From NCBI RefSeq assembly GCF_001721685.1, contig NZ_CP012502.1:1674001-1738000 (forward strand): a DNA stretch of 64,000 bases, read 5' to 3'. Every line of letters starts with the position of its first letter. Position 1 is the first letter of the stretch. This DNA is from Salisediminibacterium beveridgei (GTDB taxonomy: Bacteria > Bacillota > Bacilli > Bacillales > Salisediminibacteriaceae). Made by a program: the position numbers and the translations under genes. Below are positions 1 through 8,657 of this stretch, in pieces. The notes beneath the pieces were generated by a model that did not search any database, was not told where the DNA came from, and saw only the letters and a list, made by a program, of their open reading frames with translations.

Positions 1-1
1 A

Positions 2-2020
2 AGGGAGATCCGATCCGCATTTACAACAGAAGAGTTTGAACAGGAAAAAAGAAAACGGATCGAGTCCTTCAAGAGTGAGGTAGATAAAGCATGGCGATCG
101 ATCGATCAATTTGCGTCAGACAAACAGATCTATGTGGAACGTTCTCCTGAAGGGATTCACACGTATCCGATGAAAAATGGCAAACCTTTGACGAATGATG
201 CGTTTCTGGAACTTCCTGAAGATGAACGTCAACGACTTCTTGAAGCAGATCAGGAGGTTGAAGATCAAATACAGGAAACGGTGAGTGAGATCCGAAAAAC
301 TGAAGAAGAACTTCGAAAAGCAATGCACACCTTTATGCAGTCAATCGTTTCATATGCGATTGAAGGATTATTCAGACCGCTCAGGGAGAAATATCAGGAC
401 AGGCAGCGGGTTCTGCAATACCTGGATGCTTATTTTGATGATGTAGTGGAACACTTCAGTTTGTTTTTCCCTGAACACGATCAGCAGGAACAACTGGTGA
501 CTCAACTTGGAGGACCGAAAGAGAAACAATTTCTCCGTTTTACTGTGAATTTATTTGTGAATCACAAAGAGCGGTCAGGTGCCCCAGTCATCTATGAGAC
601 GAATCCTACATTTGATAATTTATTCGGTCGTATCGAATATCAGGGGCAGATCGGAAACATGACAACTGATTTCACGAAAATAAAACCAGGTGCACTACAC
701 CAGACAAATGGCGGATACCTCATTTTACAAGCCAACGAGCTCTTTTCCAATCCTCATGCATGGGGCGCGTTAAAGCGTGCCTTGCAGGCCAGGAAGGTCC
801 GTTTTGAACATCCGAACGAGAACAGAGGAATGCTTCCGACTACCGGGATGAAACCGCAGGCGATGCCATTGGATGTAAAAATTATTATCATTGGTTCTTA
901 TATGATTTATGACATTCTTTCAACCATTGATGAGGATTTCGTCAAATTATTCAGCGTGAAGGTGGAGTTTGACACAGTGATGGAACGTGACGCTGACAAT
1001 ACGATGAAATTATTCTCATTTATCCGGCAATATGCGATTGAGGAGAGGTTGCAACCGTTTCATCGGGAAGCTGTGGCAAAAGTCATTGATTACAGTTCGC
1101 GAATGGTCAATGAGCAAAATAAATTGACAACAAGATTTCAGGACATTACCGGTATCCTCGTTGAGGCAAATTATTATGCTGTCCAGGCAGGAGATGACAT
1201 TGTCGGAAAATCTCATATCCATACGGCTCTTGAGGAAAAGGAACTTCGTGTCAGTCATATCCCGGAACGCTACAGGGAAATGATTAAATCAGGCCGTATT
1301 ATGATCGATTCAGACGGGTATCGAATCGGACAGATCAATGGCCTCGCAGTACTGGGTTCGAGAGATTCTGTTTTTGGTATTCCTGCTAAGATCACAGCTC
1401 AGACTTTTGCCGGTAAACAAGGTATCATTAATATTGAACGCGAAGCATCCCTAAGCGGCCAATTTCATGAAAAAGGGATGTTGATCCTCACAGGGTTTCT
1501 GTCAGGTCAATTTGCTCGCAATCGTCCAATCCCTCTATCTGCTAGTATTACCTTTGAGCAAAGCTATTCACTGATCGATGGTGACAGTGCATCTTCGACG
1601 GAGCTTTATGTACTGTTATCTTCATTATCAGGTTGTCCAATCAACCAAGGGATAGCAGTGACCGGGTCGGTTAATCAATGGGGAGAGATTCAACCGATCG
1701 GAGGAGTCAACGAAAAAATCGAAGGGTTTTTTCACATTTGCAGAGAACGTGGATTAACAGGATCACAAGGTGTTATCATTCCAATGCAAAATATAGGACA
1801 ACTGATGCTTCACGATGACGTGATAAACGCCGTTTCAAAAGGTGATTTTTCGATTTGGGCCATAGAACATATTGCTGAAGGCCTTGAAATCCTTATGGGT
1901 ATACCTTCGGGATTCACACCGGGTGTTGAAGCGGAGAGCTATCCTGATGGTTCGGTATTCCAGAAAGCACAAAAACGCTTTGATGATATGTATGAAGCGA
2001 TGAACGAAGAAAAGGATTAA
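2..2020 (+). CDS. LonH-like ATP-dependent protease, 5' end outside window
   Basis: Partial gene: the reading frame is open from base 2, so the N-terminus and Walker A region lie upstream. It encodes a Lon-family (peptidase S16) protease of the AAA_32 type, like E. coli YcbZ/LonH, rather than classical LonA. The AAA part shows NGGYLILQANELF (around nt 709-747) and an arginine-rich segment after it. The C-terminal protease domain has the Ser-Lys dyad: Ser in DGDSASSTEL (about nt 1575-1605) and Lys in GGVNEKIEGF (about nt 1700-1730). It would degrade unfolded or regulatory proteins in the cytoplasm. A bidirectional terminator follows directly. The family is clear; the substrate is unknown. Confidence 0.88.
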   Translation, partial: REIRSAFTTEEFEQEKRKRIESFKSEVDKAWRSIDQFASDKQIYVERSPEGIHTYPMKNGKPLTNDAFLELPEDERQRLLEADQEVEDQIQETVSEIRKTEEELRKAMHTFMQSIVSYAIEGLFRPLREKYQDRQRVLQYLDAYFDDVVEHFSLFFPEHDQQEQLVTQLGGPKEKQFLRFTVNLFVNHKERSGAPVIYETNPTFDNLFGRIEYQGQIGNMTTDFTKIKPGALHQTNGGYLILQANELFSNPHAWGALKRALQARKVRFEHPNENRGMLPTTGMKPQAMPLDVKIIIIGSYMIYDILSTIDEDFVKLFSVKVEFDTVMERDADNTMKLFSFIRQYAIEERLQPFHREAVAKVIDYSSRMVNEQNKLTTRFQDITGILVEANYYAVQAGDDIVGKSHIHTALEEKELRVSHIPERYREMIKSGRIMIDSDGYRIGQINGLAVLGSRDSVFGIPAKITAQTFAGKQGIINIEREASLSGQFHEKGMLILTGFLSGQFARNRPIPLSASITFEQSYSLIDGDSASSTELYVLLSSLSGCPINQGIAVTGSVNQWGEIQPIGGVNEKIEGFFHICRERGLTGSQGVIIPMQNIGQLMLHDDVINAVSKGDFSIWAIEHIAEGLEILMGIPSGFTPGVEAESYPDGSVFQKAQKRFDDMYEAMNEEKD

Positions 2021-2027
2021 ACGCAAA

Positions 2028-2056
2028 AAGCCCGGATCATCAATTGATCCGGGCTT
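2028..2056. terminator. bidirectional terminator between Lon-like gene and BCCT gene
   Basis: Perfect 12-bp stem AAGCCCGGATCA (2028-2039) pairs with 2045-2056 across a 5-nt loop. An A-run precedes it (2025-2029) and T-rich sequence follows. It lies between convergent genes and can serve both. Confidence 0.8.
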
Positions 2057-2065
2057 AAGTGTGTT

Positions 2066-3751
2066 TTACTCGCGGTATTCTCTTTCAAGTTCTTCAAGTT
2101 CTTTCTGTTCAATATCTTCAAGTTCTTCATCACTCAATGGTTCATCATGGAAGACGTCGCCTTCAATCTTCCGTTCACGTTCGAGGTCTTCAAGCGCAGC
2201 GAAGACACGTGTACGTTCGGATGGAAGTGACTGCTGGTTGTATTCCTGAAATAATGCTTTGAGTAAAGAAAACACCATAAAGAACATAATAACCATGAAC
2301 GGGAAACCGCCAACGACGGCAGATGTCTGCAGTGCCTGTAGTCCACCTGCAAGCAGAAGAACGGCTGCGAATGCACCTTCAATGGTACCCCATGTAATCC
2401 GGAGCAATAATGGAGGATTCGGGTTACCTTGCGATGTCAGCATCCCGATGACATAAGTTCCGGAGTCGGAGGAGGTTACAAAGAATGCTGTCAGAGATAG
2501 CATTGCTACAACAACTAGAAGTCCGGAAAATGGGAATGTCTGAAGCATGGAAAAGAACCCGAGGGCTTCGTTTTCCAATACATCTGAAAGGATCGTTCCG
2601 CCAGTGAAATGTTCGTTATACAGAGCCGCGCCACCGAATACGCTGAACCAGACCATACTTAGCAACATAGGAACAAGCATGACACCAGCGGCAAAACTTC
2701 GAATGGTACGACCGCGTGATACACGTGCGATAAAGGTACCAACAAATGGTGCCCATGAAATCCACCATGCCCAGTAGAAAATCGTCCATGCATCATACCA
2801 GCCTTCTGTATGCTCTCCTGCGGCATCCATACCGAAGGACATGGAAAGAAGATTTCCGAAATATGCGCCTGATGAATGGGTGAACAAATTCAGAATGAAT
2901 AAAGTCGGACCGAGAACCAGAACAAATAGTAATAACAGCCCTGCAACAGAGAGGTTGATTTGACTTAACCACTTAATCCCTCTGTGAATACCGGATGTTG
3001 TCGAGAGAATAGCCATTAACGTAACCACAACGACGATCGCTACCCATAAGAGTTCACTGTCTGGTATACCAAATGTGAGTTCCATCCCTGCACTGATCTG
3101 CATCACACCAAATCCTAAGGACGTGGAGATTCCAAACAGCGTGGAGATAGCAGCAATGATATTGACAGTATTGCCTGTTTTTCCATTGATCCGATCTGCA
3201 CCAATTATCGGTTCGAGTGTTGAACTGAGCAGCATCGGCAGTCCTTTACGATACGTAAAATAGGCAAGGGAGCCGGCTACAATCGCATAAATGGCCCAAG
3301 GGTGAATTCCCCAATGAAAGAATGAATACTGCATAGCCATATGTAACGCTTCTTCTGTGCCTGCTTCGCCCATCGGTGGCCACTCATAGTGATTGATCGG
3401 TTCCGATACACCCCAGAATAACAGCCCTATCCCCATACCGGCACTGAACAGCATGGAAAACCAGGCCATAGTAGAATATTCTGGTTTTTCCCTGTCACCA
3501 CCAAGCCGTATTTCCCCGACGGGACTAATGATGAGGAAGATCACCACAATGACAAATGCACTGCTTCCGAGAATAAATGTCCACCCTAGGTATTCGACAA
3601 CCCATGCAAAAGTGTTGTCGACATAGGTTTCAAAGTTAGGCAAACTAAAGCCTAAAATGACAAAAAGTATTGAAAAACTTAATGCAATGATAAATACGGG
3701 TGTTTTTGCAGATGCTTGGAACGTTGTTAATATTTTCGATCTCTTACCCAT
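2066..3751 (-). CDS. BCCT-family (glycine betaine/choline/carnitine) transporter
   Basis: 561-residue, about 12-helix secondary carrier of the BCCT family, close in layout to Bacillus OpuD. The family signature is visible as WTIFYWAWWISWAPF with FWGVSEPINHYEWPP nearer the N-terminus. The C-terminal tail of about 60 residues is highly acidic, as in osmosensing BCCT members. The start at 3751 (MGKRSKIL) is chosen because AAGGAGG lies just upstream; a longer frame reaching 3802 has no such site. BCCT proteins import compatible solutes with Na+ or H+, so a role in osmoprotection is likely. The exact substrate cannot be read from sequence. Confidence 0.9.
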   Translation of the reverse strand: MGKRSKILTTFQASAKTPVFIIALSFSILFVILGFSLPNFETYVDNTFAWVVEYLGWTFILGSSAFVIVVIFLIISPVGEIRLGGDREKPEYSTMAWFSMLFSAGMGIGLLFWGVSEPINHYEWPPMGEAGTEEALHMAMQYSFFHWGIHPWAIYAIVAGSLAYFTYRKGLPMLLSSTLEPIIGADRINGKTGNTVNIIAAISTLFGISTSLGFGVMQISAGMELTFGIPDSELLWVAIVVVVTLMAILSTTSGIHRGIKWLSQINLSVAGLLLLFVLVLGPTLFILNLFTHSSGAYFGNLLSMSFGMDAAGEHTEGWYDAWTIFYWAWWISWAPFVGTFIARVSRGRTIRSFAAGVMLVPMLLSMVWFSVFGGAALYNEHFTGGTILSDVLENEALGFFSMLQTFPFSGLLVVVAMLSLTAFFVTSSDSGTYVIGMLTSQGNPNPPLLLRITWGTIEGAFAAVLLLAGGLQALQTSAVVGGFPFMVIMFFMVFSLLKALFQEYNQQSLPSERTRVFAALEDLERERKIEGDVFHDEPLSDEELEDIEQKELEELEREYRE

Positions 3752-3945
3752 ATTATTCCTCCTTTTTAATTTGTTGTTTTTTGAAAAACAACATAAGTTC
3801 ATACTTCATTAACCTTTATTGCACTAGCCTAAACATGATCTCACATATTCTCTCATAATCCATGATCTTAGACAATGTTTCAGTTTAATCTGGTGAATGT
3901 GTCATAGGACAATAGTATTTATGTTGCTGTCAAACTTAGATGATT

Positions 3946-3973
3946 TTGGAATTCGGAAGATTAAAGGTATACT
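3946..3973 (+). promoter_or_regulatory. candidate sigma-A promoter of the FapA-like gene
   Basis: TTGGAA (3946-3951), 16-bp spacer and TATACT (3968-3973), about 35 bp upstream of the chosen start codon. The -10 is good, the -35 moderate. Confidence 0.45.
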
Positions 3974-4011
3974 AGTGTCAAGTCGATCAAACAATGGCAG
4001 GTGATATCGTG

Positions 4012-6021
4012 ATGAAATCGATTGAATTTGAGGGGAAAAGCTACGAAGATGCTGTCGAAAAGGCAAGCGTTATTCTCGGGATCCCAGCAGATCATTTATC
4101 CATTGATGTGATTCAAGTGAGGAAAAAAATTATCGGGTTCAATCGTAAAAAATACCGAATCAGCGTATCCCCAAAACCCGTTCTGGATAATCAAGTTTTA
4201 CATCACCTTGACAAGTGGATCGATTCTTCTGTTCATACAGGTTCACGGGATGAAAAATCAGATTTTTTCCTTACGGGAAAGGCTTGGATTAAGTCAGGTG
4301 AACTGATTTTTTCTGCAAATGAGGCATTGCAACCGGGCATTACAATTCCCGAAGAATTAACAATGTACATCAATAACCAACGTGCACAAGGTTCGGTCAC
4401 ATTGTATGAAGGTGATCAGATTCGCTTTACTATGCCATACGTGAAACAGGACAGCGAGTGGTCTGTCCGGATGGACGAGTCAACACAGGAAGTGTTTCTG
4501 AAGATCATGCCCGGAAAGTATCTCGTCCCTTTTCTCGAAGACCATCAACCCGACTCAGATTTACAGCTCACCTTAGGTTATTTCGAACAACCGGATAACG
4601 AGGTGGCGGAGAATATGATTTTTGATAAATTGCATGAAATGAATATCATTTTTGGCATTGATGATTCTGCTATTGAACGCGCTTGTGATACACATAAAGA
4701 AGGAGAATTTCTGATTGCAAAGGGCAGACCCCATGTAGATGGGGAGGACGCATTGCTGGATGTACATGTAGCATTGAATCATGAGCGGTTGCTCAGTAGT
4801 GAAGATAATGAAGGTAAGATTGATATCCGCGACTCCCTTACAATCCCGGGAATCCGTAAAGGAGAAGAAATCGCCAGAATCATCGAAGCTACAGATGGTG
4901 TTGACGGGATCAGCGTGACAGGGGATGTGTTGAAAGCGTCTGACGGAGCCCCTATTTCTATTAAAAGCAGTAAGGATATTGCAATTTCCGAAAATCAATC
5001 GATTCTTGCACTTGTACCAGGGCGCCCCCAAATTGAAATTTCTGGGAATCTGTACAGAATTGTTATTGCACCGAAGTATACACACAAAGGAGATCTAAAA
5101 CCAAAGGACGGCCACGTTCGATTCGTAGGAGACGTCGAAGTTTCAGGAGATGTCACGGATGGCATGAAAGTTTCTGCAGAAGGAACAATCTTTATTCATA
5201 ACGGTGTTTATCATACGACAATTCAAGCAAGGGAGTCAGTCATTGTCGGAAAAAATGTCATCAGCTCCACAGTCATTGCCGGAAAAAACAGTGTGATTCT
5301 GAATACACTTGGATCGCGGTTAAGTGCATTCATGACTGATTATGAAGCATTTGTAAATGCCCTGAATCAACTCCGTCATGTCGAAGAATTTCAAACTTAT
5401 TTTCTCGACCCTTCTAAAGTCGGTACACTTGTTCAACGGGTGAAAGAGTCCCGTTTTCCTGCCATTGAGCAAAACGGCAAAGAGTTGACAGCACTGATCA
5501 GTGAGAACCAGGAACGCCTCGAATCCGTCTGGATGGATTTCAGGCAGGCTATTGAAAGACATTTCCTCAGTTTTCGACTGCAGAAATATTTCTCATTGGA
5601 AGCTCTCCAGGAAATTTATCATCAGGGAAAGGAGCTCCTTGCGATTTGTGAAGCTCCTGGTTCGAAGGAGGCGGATATCACTATTAATTATGCGACTAAG
5701 AGTTTCCTCGAAGCAAGTCGTGATATCCGTGTACTCGGTAAGGGGCTGTTGCACTCGACGGTCATTGCAGGCGGTCACCTGACATGCGACGGCAAATTGA
5801 TCGGGGGTGAAACCGATACCTTTTCGACGGATCTTCACACCGTGGGCTCACCTTCCGGCGTCAGGACCATTCTGAAAGCCGATGCGGATGGTTTCATCCG
5901 GGCCAGTCTGGTTCATCCGGATGTCATAATACGCGTAGGTAACCGGCAATATTTTTTCACCCATGAAGAATCAATGATTCATGCAAGAATTAACGATCAA
6001 GGAGAACTTCTGCTGCATTAA
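4012..6021 (+). CDS. FapA-like DUF342 protein with Jag-N-type N-terminus
   Basis: 669-residue cytoplasmic protein. The first 50 residues (FEGKSYEDAVEKASVILG...KKIIGFNRKKYRI) look like the Jag-N domain found at the start of KhpB/Jag and many FapA proteins. Residues from about 190 onward match DUF342/FapA: a long beta-helical repeat region rich in Gly and Val (DVEVSGDVTDGMKVSAEG), then a helical insert around 470-560 and a return to beta repeats. FapA relatives have been linked to flagellar or cell-surface functions, but the role is poorly defined. Start 4012 is favoured by AGGTGAT at 3999-4005; GTG 4009 and ATG 3994 are alternatives. Monocistronic, convergent with the lipid kinase gene. Confidence 0.8.
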   Translation: MKSIEFEGKSYEDAVEKASVILGIPADHLSIDVIQVRKKIIGFNRKKYRISVSPKPVLDNQVLHHLDKWIDSSVHTGSRDEKSDFFLTGKAWIKSGELIFSANEALQPGITIPEELTMYINNQRAQGSVTLYEGDQIRFTMPYVKQDSEWSVRMDESTQEVFLKIMPGKYLVPFLEDHQPDSDLQLTLGYFEQPDNEVAENMIFDKLHEMNIIFGIDDSAIERACDTHKEGEFLIAKGRPHVDGEDALLDVHVALNHERLLSSEDNEGKIDIRDSLTIPGIRKGEEIARIIEATDGVDGISVTGDVLKASDGAPISIKSSKDIAISENQSILALVPGRPQIEISGNLYRIVIAPKYTHKGDLKPKDGHVRFVGDVEVSGDVTDGMKVSAEGTIFIHNGVYHTTIQARESVIVGKNVISSTVIAGKNSVILNTLGSRLSAFMTDYEAFVNALNQLRHVEEFQTYFLDPSKVGTLVQRVKESRFPAIEQNGKELTALISENQERLESVWMDFRQAIERHFLSFRLQKYFSLEALQEIYHQGKELLAICEAPGSKEADITINYATKSFLEASRDIRVLGKGLLHSTVIAGGHLTCDGKLIGGETDTFSTDLHTVGSPSGVRTILKADADGFIRASLVHPDVIIRVGNRQYFFTHEESMIHARINDQGELLLH

Positions 6022-6027
6022 TTGACA

Positions 6028-6924
6028 TCATTCCAAGGGGATTAAAAAACGAATATAGGCAGGTAACGCCTGAAATACAAAATGCGATTCCTGGTATGTT
6101 TCCCCGTCTGTATCCACATCCATCTTATCTTCGGTTGTCAAAGTGAATGACGCTGTGTCGTAAACTTCTATAGACGGCTCTTCCTGAGGACTTTCCGGCT
6201 TCACTTTGAATTGTAACCATTCGCGAAACAGGTGCAGTCCAGCCTCCCTCACTATGACAAGTTTCATACTTCCTTGATCAGGCATTTCGTTTGCAAAGGG
6301 AATTTCTGTTGTCCCGATTGATTTTCCATTTAGTACAGCAATCATCACTGCGGTTCCAGCATGTTGCTGGTTTTCGTCGTCGATTATTTTATAACGAAAT
6401 GGCTGACTCGTTTCTTGCACCGTTTTAAGTGCACTGTACATGTAACTGAATGGACCAGTTGTTTGTTTTAAATTCTCATCTATATTTTCAGAAACCTGAG
6501 TCACCAAGCCTACGCCAGCGAAATTTATAAAATAGCGTTCATTGATTTGCCCCAGGTCAACCGCCGTTTCTTTTCCTTGTCCTGCGAGTAAAGCCGCATT
6601 TTTAACATGGATGGGCACACCGATACTACGGGCAAAATCATTAGACGTACCAGCAGGTAAAATACCAATTACCGGTCGCTCTTTCAACGGTGCGATCCCA
6701 TTGATTGCTTCGTGAAGTGTTCCGTCACCGCCCATGACAAAAACGATATCCATTTCCACTCCTTTTTCAGCGGCTATTTGTTCAATATCTCCCGGGGCTT
6801 CAGACTTTTGGATCGTCAATGCTCTTACATAGGGCGTAATCGCCTTCACTGCCTCACCGATCTGATTATATTTATCCTGGTTTCCTGCGTGTTCATTATA
6901 GATGAGCAATCCTTTGTTATACAT
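6028..6924 (-). CDS. diacylglycerol/lipid kinase family protein
   Basis: 298-residue DAGK-catalytic-domain protein of the YegS/DgkB/BmrU type, soluble and membrane-associated. VFVMGGDGTLHEAING holds the GGDGT nucleotide loop (residues about 62-77), followed by GILPAGTSNDFARSIG (about 88-103), the hallmark second motif. The C-terminal half is the beta-sandwich with acidic residues. Members phosphorylate diacylglycerol or related lipids with ATP; the lipid here is unknown. The start is supported by AAAAGGAGATC just upstream. It ends 7 bp from the convergent FapA-like gene and no terminator is visible between them. Confidence 0.85.
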   Translation of the reverse strand: MYNKGLLIYNEHAGNQDKYNQIGEAVKAITPYVRALTIQKSEAPGDIEQIAAEKGVEMDIVFVMGGDGTLHEAINGIAPLKERPVIGILPAGTSNDFARSIGVPIHVKNAALLAGQGKETAVDLGQINERYFINFAGVGLVTQVSENIDENLKQTTGPFSYMYSALKTVQETSQPFRYKIIDDENQQHAGTAVMIAVLNGKSIGTTEIPFANEMPDQGSMKLVIVREAGLHLFREWLQFKVKPESPQEEPSIEVYDTASFTLTTEDKMDVDTDGETYQESHFVFQALPAYIRFLIPLE

Positions 6925-7090
6925 CGTGTGATCTCCTTTTCATGAACTGAGGCTGTTGGATACTCGTGACTTCAGTCATGAGAGGAAAACAGCCCGATTA
7001 TTTCTTTATATGCACTTGTCATCTTGCATTCCCTGATAGTTGGTCTGCTAATCGAACTAATTTTGAAGACACAGGGAGCTGAATATTTCG

Positions 7091-7118
7091 TTGACAGCAC
7101 TTTTAAATATTCGATAAG
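7091..7118 (+). promoter_or_regulatory. candidate promoter of trpB
   Basis: Consensus -35 TTGACA (7091-7096), 16-bp spacer and a weak -10 GATAAG (7113-7118). The leader to the start codon is about 60 nt. No T-box and no leader terminator is visible. Confidence 0.4.
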
Positions 7119-7183
7119 CTATTATCATCTTTACAAATCTAAAGAAAAAATTAGCCGAGCACCAGCTGAGGAGAGTGTTGAAA

Positions 7184-8347
7184 ATGAACCGGTCAGAAAC
7201 AAGAGAAAAGGGTTATTTTGGTGAGTTTGGTGGAAGTTTTGTACCGCAATCCCTTCAAGAGGTCTTGGACCTGCTTGAAGAATCGTTCTTGAAATACAAA
7301 GACGATGACGATTTTAATCTGGCGTATAAAGCGTGTTTAAAAGATTTTGTCGGCCGTGAAAACCCGCTCTCATATGCCAAACATCTGAGTGAGGATTTTG
7401 GCGGACCAAAGATCTATCTGAAGCGTGAAGATTTAAATCATACAGGTGCCCATAAGATCAATAATGTAATCGGACAGATTCTCTTAGCTGAAAGGATGGG
7501 CGCGCACCGGATTATTGCAGAAACCGGGGCCGGACAGCATGGCGTTGCCACAGCTACGGCTTGTGCCATGTTTGGCATGGACTGTTCGATCTATATGGGT
7601 GAAGTGGACATGAAGCGGCAGTCTTTAAACGTTTTTCGAATGGAGCTTTTGGGTGCAAAAGTAATCCCGGTTACTTCCGGACAAGGGCGCTTAAAGGATG
7701 CGGTGGATGCGGCACTTGGCGATCTTGTCGAAAACTATGAGTCGACCTTTTATCTTTTGGGTTCAGCTGTGGGCCCTCATCCGTTCCCTTCGATGGTGAA
7801 ACATTTTCAGGCGGTGAGCAGTGAGGAATCCAAACGACAGATCCTCGACAAAGAGGGGCAGCTTCCTGCAGCCGTCTTTGCAGTTACTGGGGGAGGCAGC
7901 AATGCGATCGGTGCTTTTGCCCATTATATCGATGAACCTTCTGTACGTTTGATCGGAGTGGAACCCGAAGAGGCTGCGACAATGACTGAGGGCACACCAG
8001 CGGTGATTCATGGCTTTAAGTGCCTGTTGCTTCAAGACTCAGAGGGGAATCCATTGCCGACCCATTCGATTGCCGCAGGACTTGATTATCCCGGAATTGG
8101 ACCGGAGCACAGCCAATTGAAGACCTCTGGACGAGCGGAGTATTATACAGTGAGTAAAAAAGAAGTGCTCGAAGCGTTTCAATTGCTTTCGAGAAAAGAA
8201 GGCATTATTCCTGCACTCGAGAGCGCTCATGCCGTTGCTTTGGCCAAGAATCTCGCCCATGAATTCACATCGGATCAAGCCGTGATTATAAATATTTCCG
8301 GCCGTGGTGACAAAGATGTTGAACAGGTTTTTGATATGCTGCGTTAA
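7184..8347 (+). CDS. trpB: tryptophan synthase beta chain
   Basis: 387-residue PLP enzyme that condenses indole with L-serine to tryptophan. The PLP lysine is K91 in NHTGAHKINN, QHGVATATA follows, and the phosphate-binding loop GGGSNAIGAF lies near residue 233. It is full length for the TrpB1 class, including the N-terminal GYFGEFGGSFVP signature. Start 7184 is set by GAGGAGAG at 7168-7175; GTG 7175 lies inside that site. The gene stands alone: no trpA, trpC or trpD is near, so it may be an extra copy, or its partner trpA is elsewhere. The insertion sequence begins 16 bp after its stop. Confidence 0.95.
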   Translation: MNRSETREKGYFGEFGGSFVPQSLQEVLDLLEESFLKYKDDDDFNLAYKACLKDFVGRENPLSYAKHLSEDFGGPKIYLKREDLNHTGAHKINNVIGQILLAERMGAHRIIAETGAGQHGVATATACAMFGMDCSIYMGEVDMKRQSLNVFRMELLGAKVIPVTSGQGRLKDAVDAALGDLVENYESTFYLLGSAVGPHPFPSMVKHFQAVSSEESKRQILDKEGQLPAAVFAVTGGGSNAIGAFAHYIDEPSVRLIGVEPEEAATMTEGTPAVIHGFKCLLLQDSEGNPLPTHSIAAGLDYPGIGPEHSQLKTSGRAEYYTVSKKEVLEAFQLLSRKEGIIPALESAHAVALAKNLAHEFTSDQAVIINISGRGDKDVEQVFDMLR

Positions 8348-8363
8348 TCATTTCCAGTAAAAG

Positions 8364-8378
8364 GAGGCTGGGACAAAA
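8364..8378 (+). repeat. left terminal inverted repeat (IRL) of the IS
   Basis: 15 bp, perfect complement of IRR. The next bases (CTGGG-ACAAAA-CCCAG, 8368-8383) can fold into a small hairpin at the tip. Confidence 0.9.
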
Positions 8379-8396
8379 CCCAGTAAATAAAGAGGC

Positions 8397-8420
8397 CCAC
8401 ACCAAACGGTGTGGGTTTTC
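8397..8420 (+). terminator. terminator-like hairpin just inside IRL
   Basis: CCCACACC (8397-8404), loop AAAC, GGTGTGGG (8409-8416), then TTTTC. It may end trpB transcription and shield the transposase from outside promoters. Confidence 0.65.
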
Positions 8421-8431
8421 TGTATAGAAGG

Positions 8432-8558
8432 GTTGATTGTGCAAAAATACAATCGCTTGCCGCGGGCAAGGCTTCAGCTAACCGTCGGAAAACCACCGCC
8501 GGTGGATCTTCAGCTCTTGCTTTTCCCGCAGGCGTCTCATGTATTTTTGACAATCAAC
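8432..8558. repeat. long imperfect palindrome in the IS leader
   Basis: Outer arms GTTGATTGTGCAAAAATAC (8432-8450) and GTATTTTTGACAATCAAC (8541-8558) are complementary except for one base. Inside are GC-rich nested palindromes (GCTTGCCGCGGGCAAGGC; CCACCGCCGGTGG) and CTTCAGCT-type partners. Its style (CCGCGGG on one arm, CCCGCAGG on the other) recalls the dispersed GC-rich palindromes of Bacillaceae intergenic regions. It may be a REP/MITE-like unit sitting inside the element. Confidence 0.6.
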
Positions 8559-8598
8559 TGCATTGAAAGACCGTCAGGTCTTGATTTTTACATAAAAA

Positions 8599-8657
8599 AA
8601 GGATACCTTCGGATTAAGTTAGAACGACCAAGTCATAACAAAACCGGAGGTATCCTT
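8599..8657 (+). promoter_or_regulatory. hairpin sequestering the transposase ribosome binding site
   Basis: AAGGATACCTTCGG (8599-8612) pairs with CCGGAGGTATCCTT (8644-8657) over 14 positions with a single U-G wobble and a 31-nt loop. The 3' arm contains the whole GGAGG site (8646-8650) and ends at the base before the ATG. Long transcripts entering from outside would hide the site, as known for several IS families. Confidence 0.7.

Noticed and set aside
4573..5085. 170-codon open frame on the minus strand inside the FapA-like gene
   Set aside because: It shadows a well-supported gene, has a poor composition and no ribosome binding site.
7151..7175. UAG/GAG triplets before trpB resembling a TRAP binding site
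   Set aside because: Only about four triplets with irregular spacing; a TRAP site needs seven or more at 2-3-nt spacing.
8409..8657. N-terminal extension of the transposase frame to 8409
   Set aside because: It crosses the terminator-like hairpin and the palindrome, has no ribosome binding site, and the ATG at 8658 has GGAGG and the normal family start.
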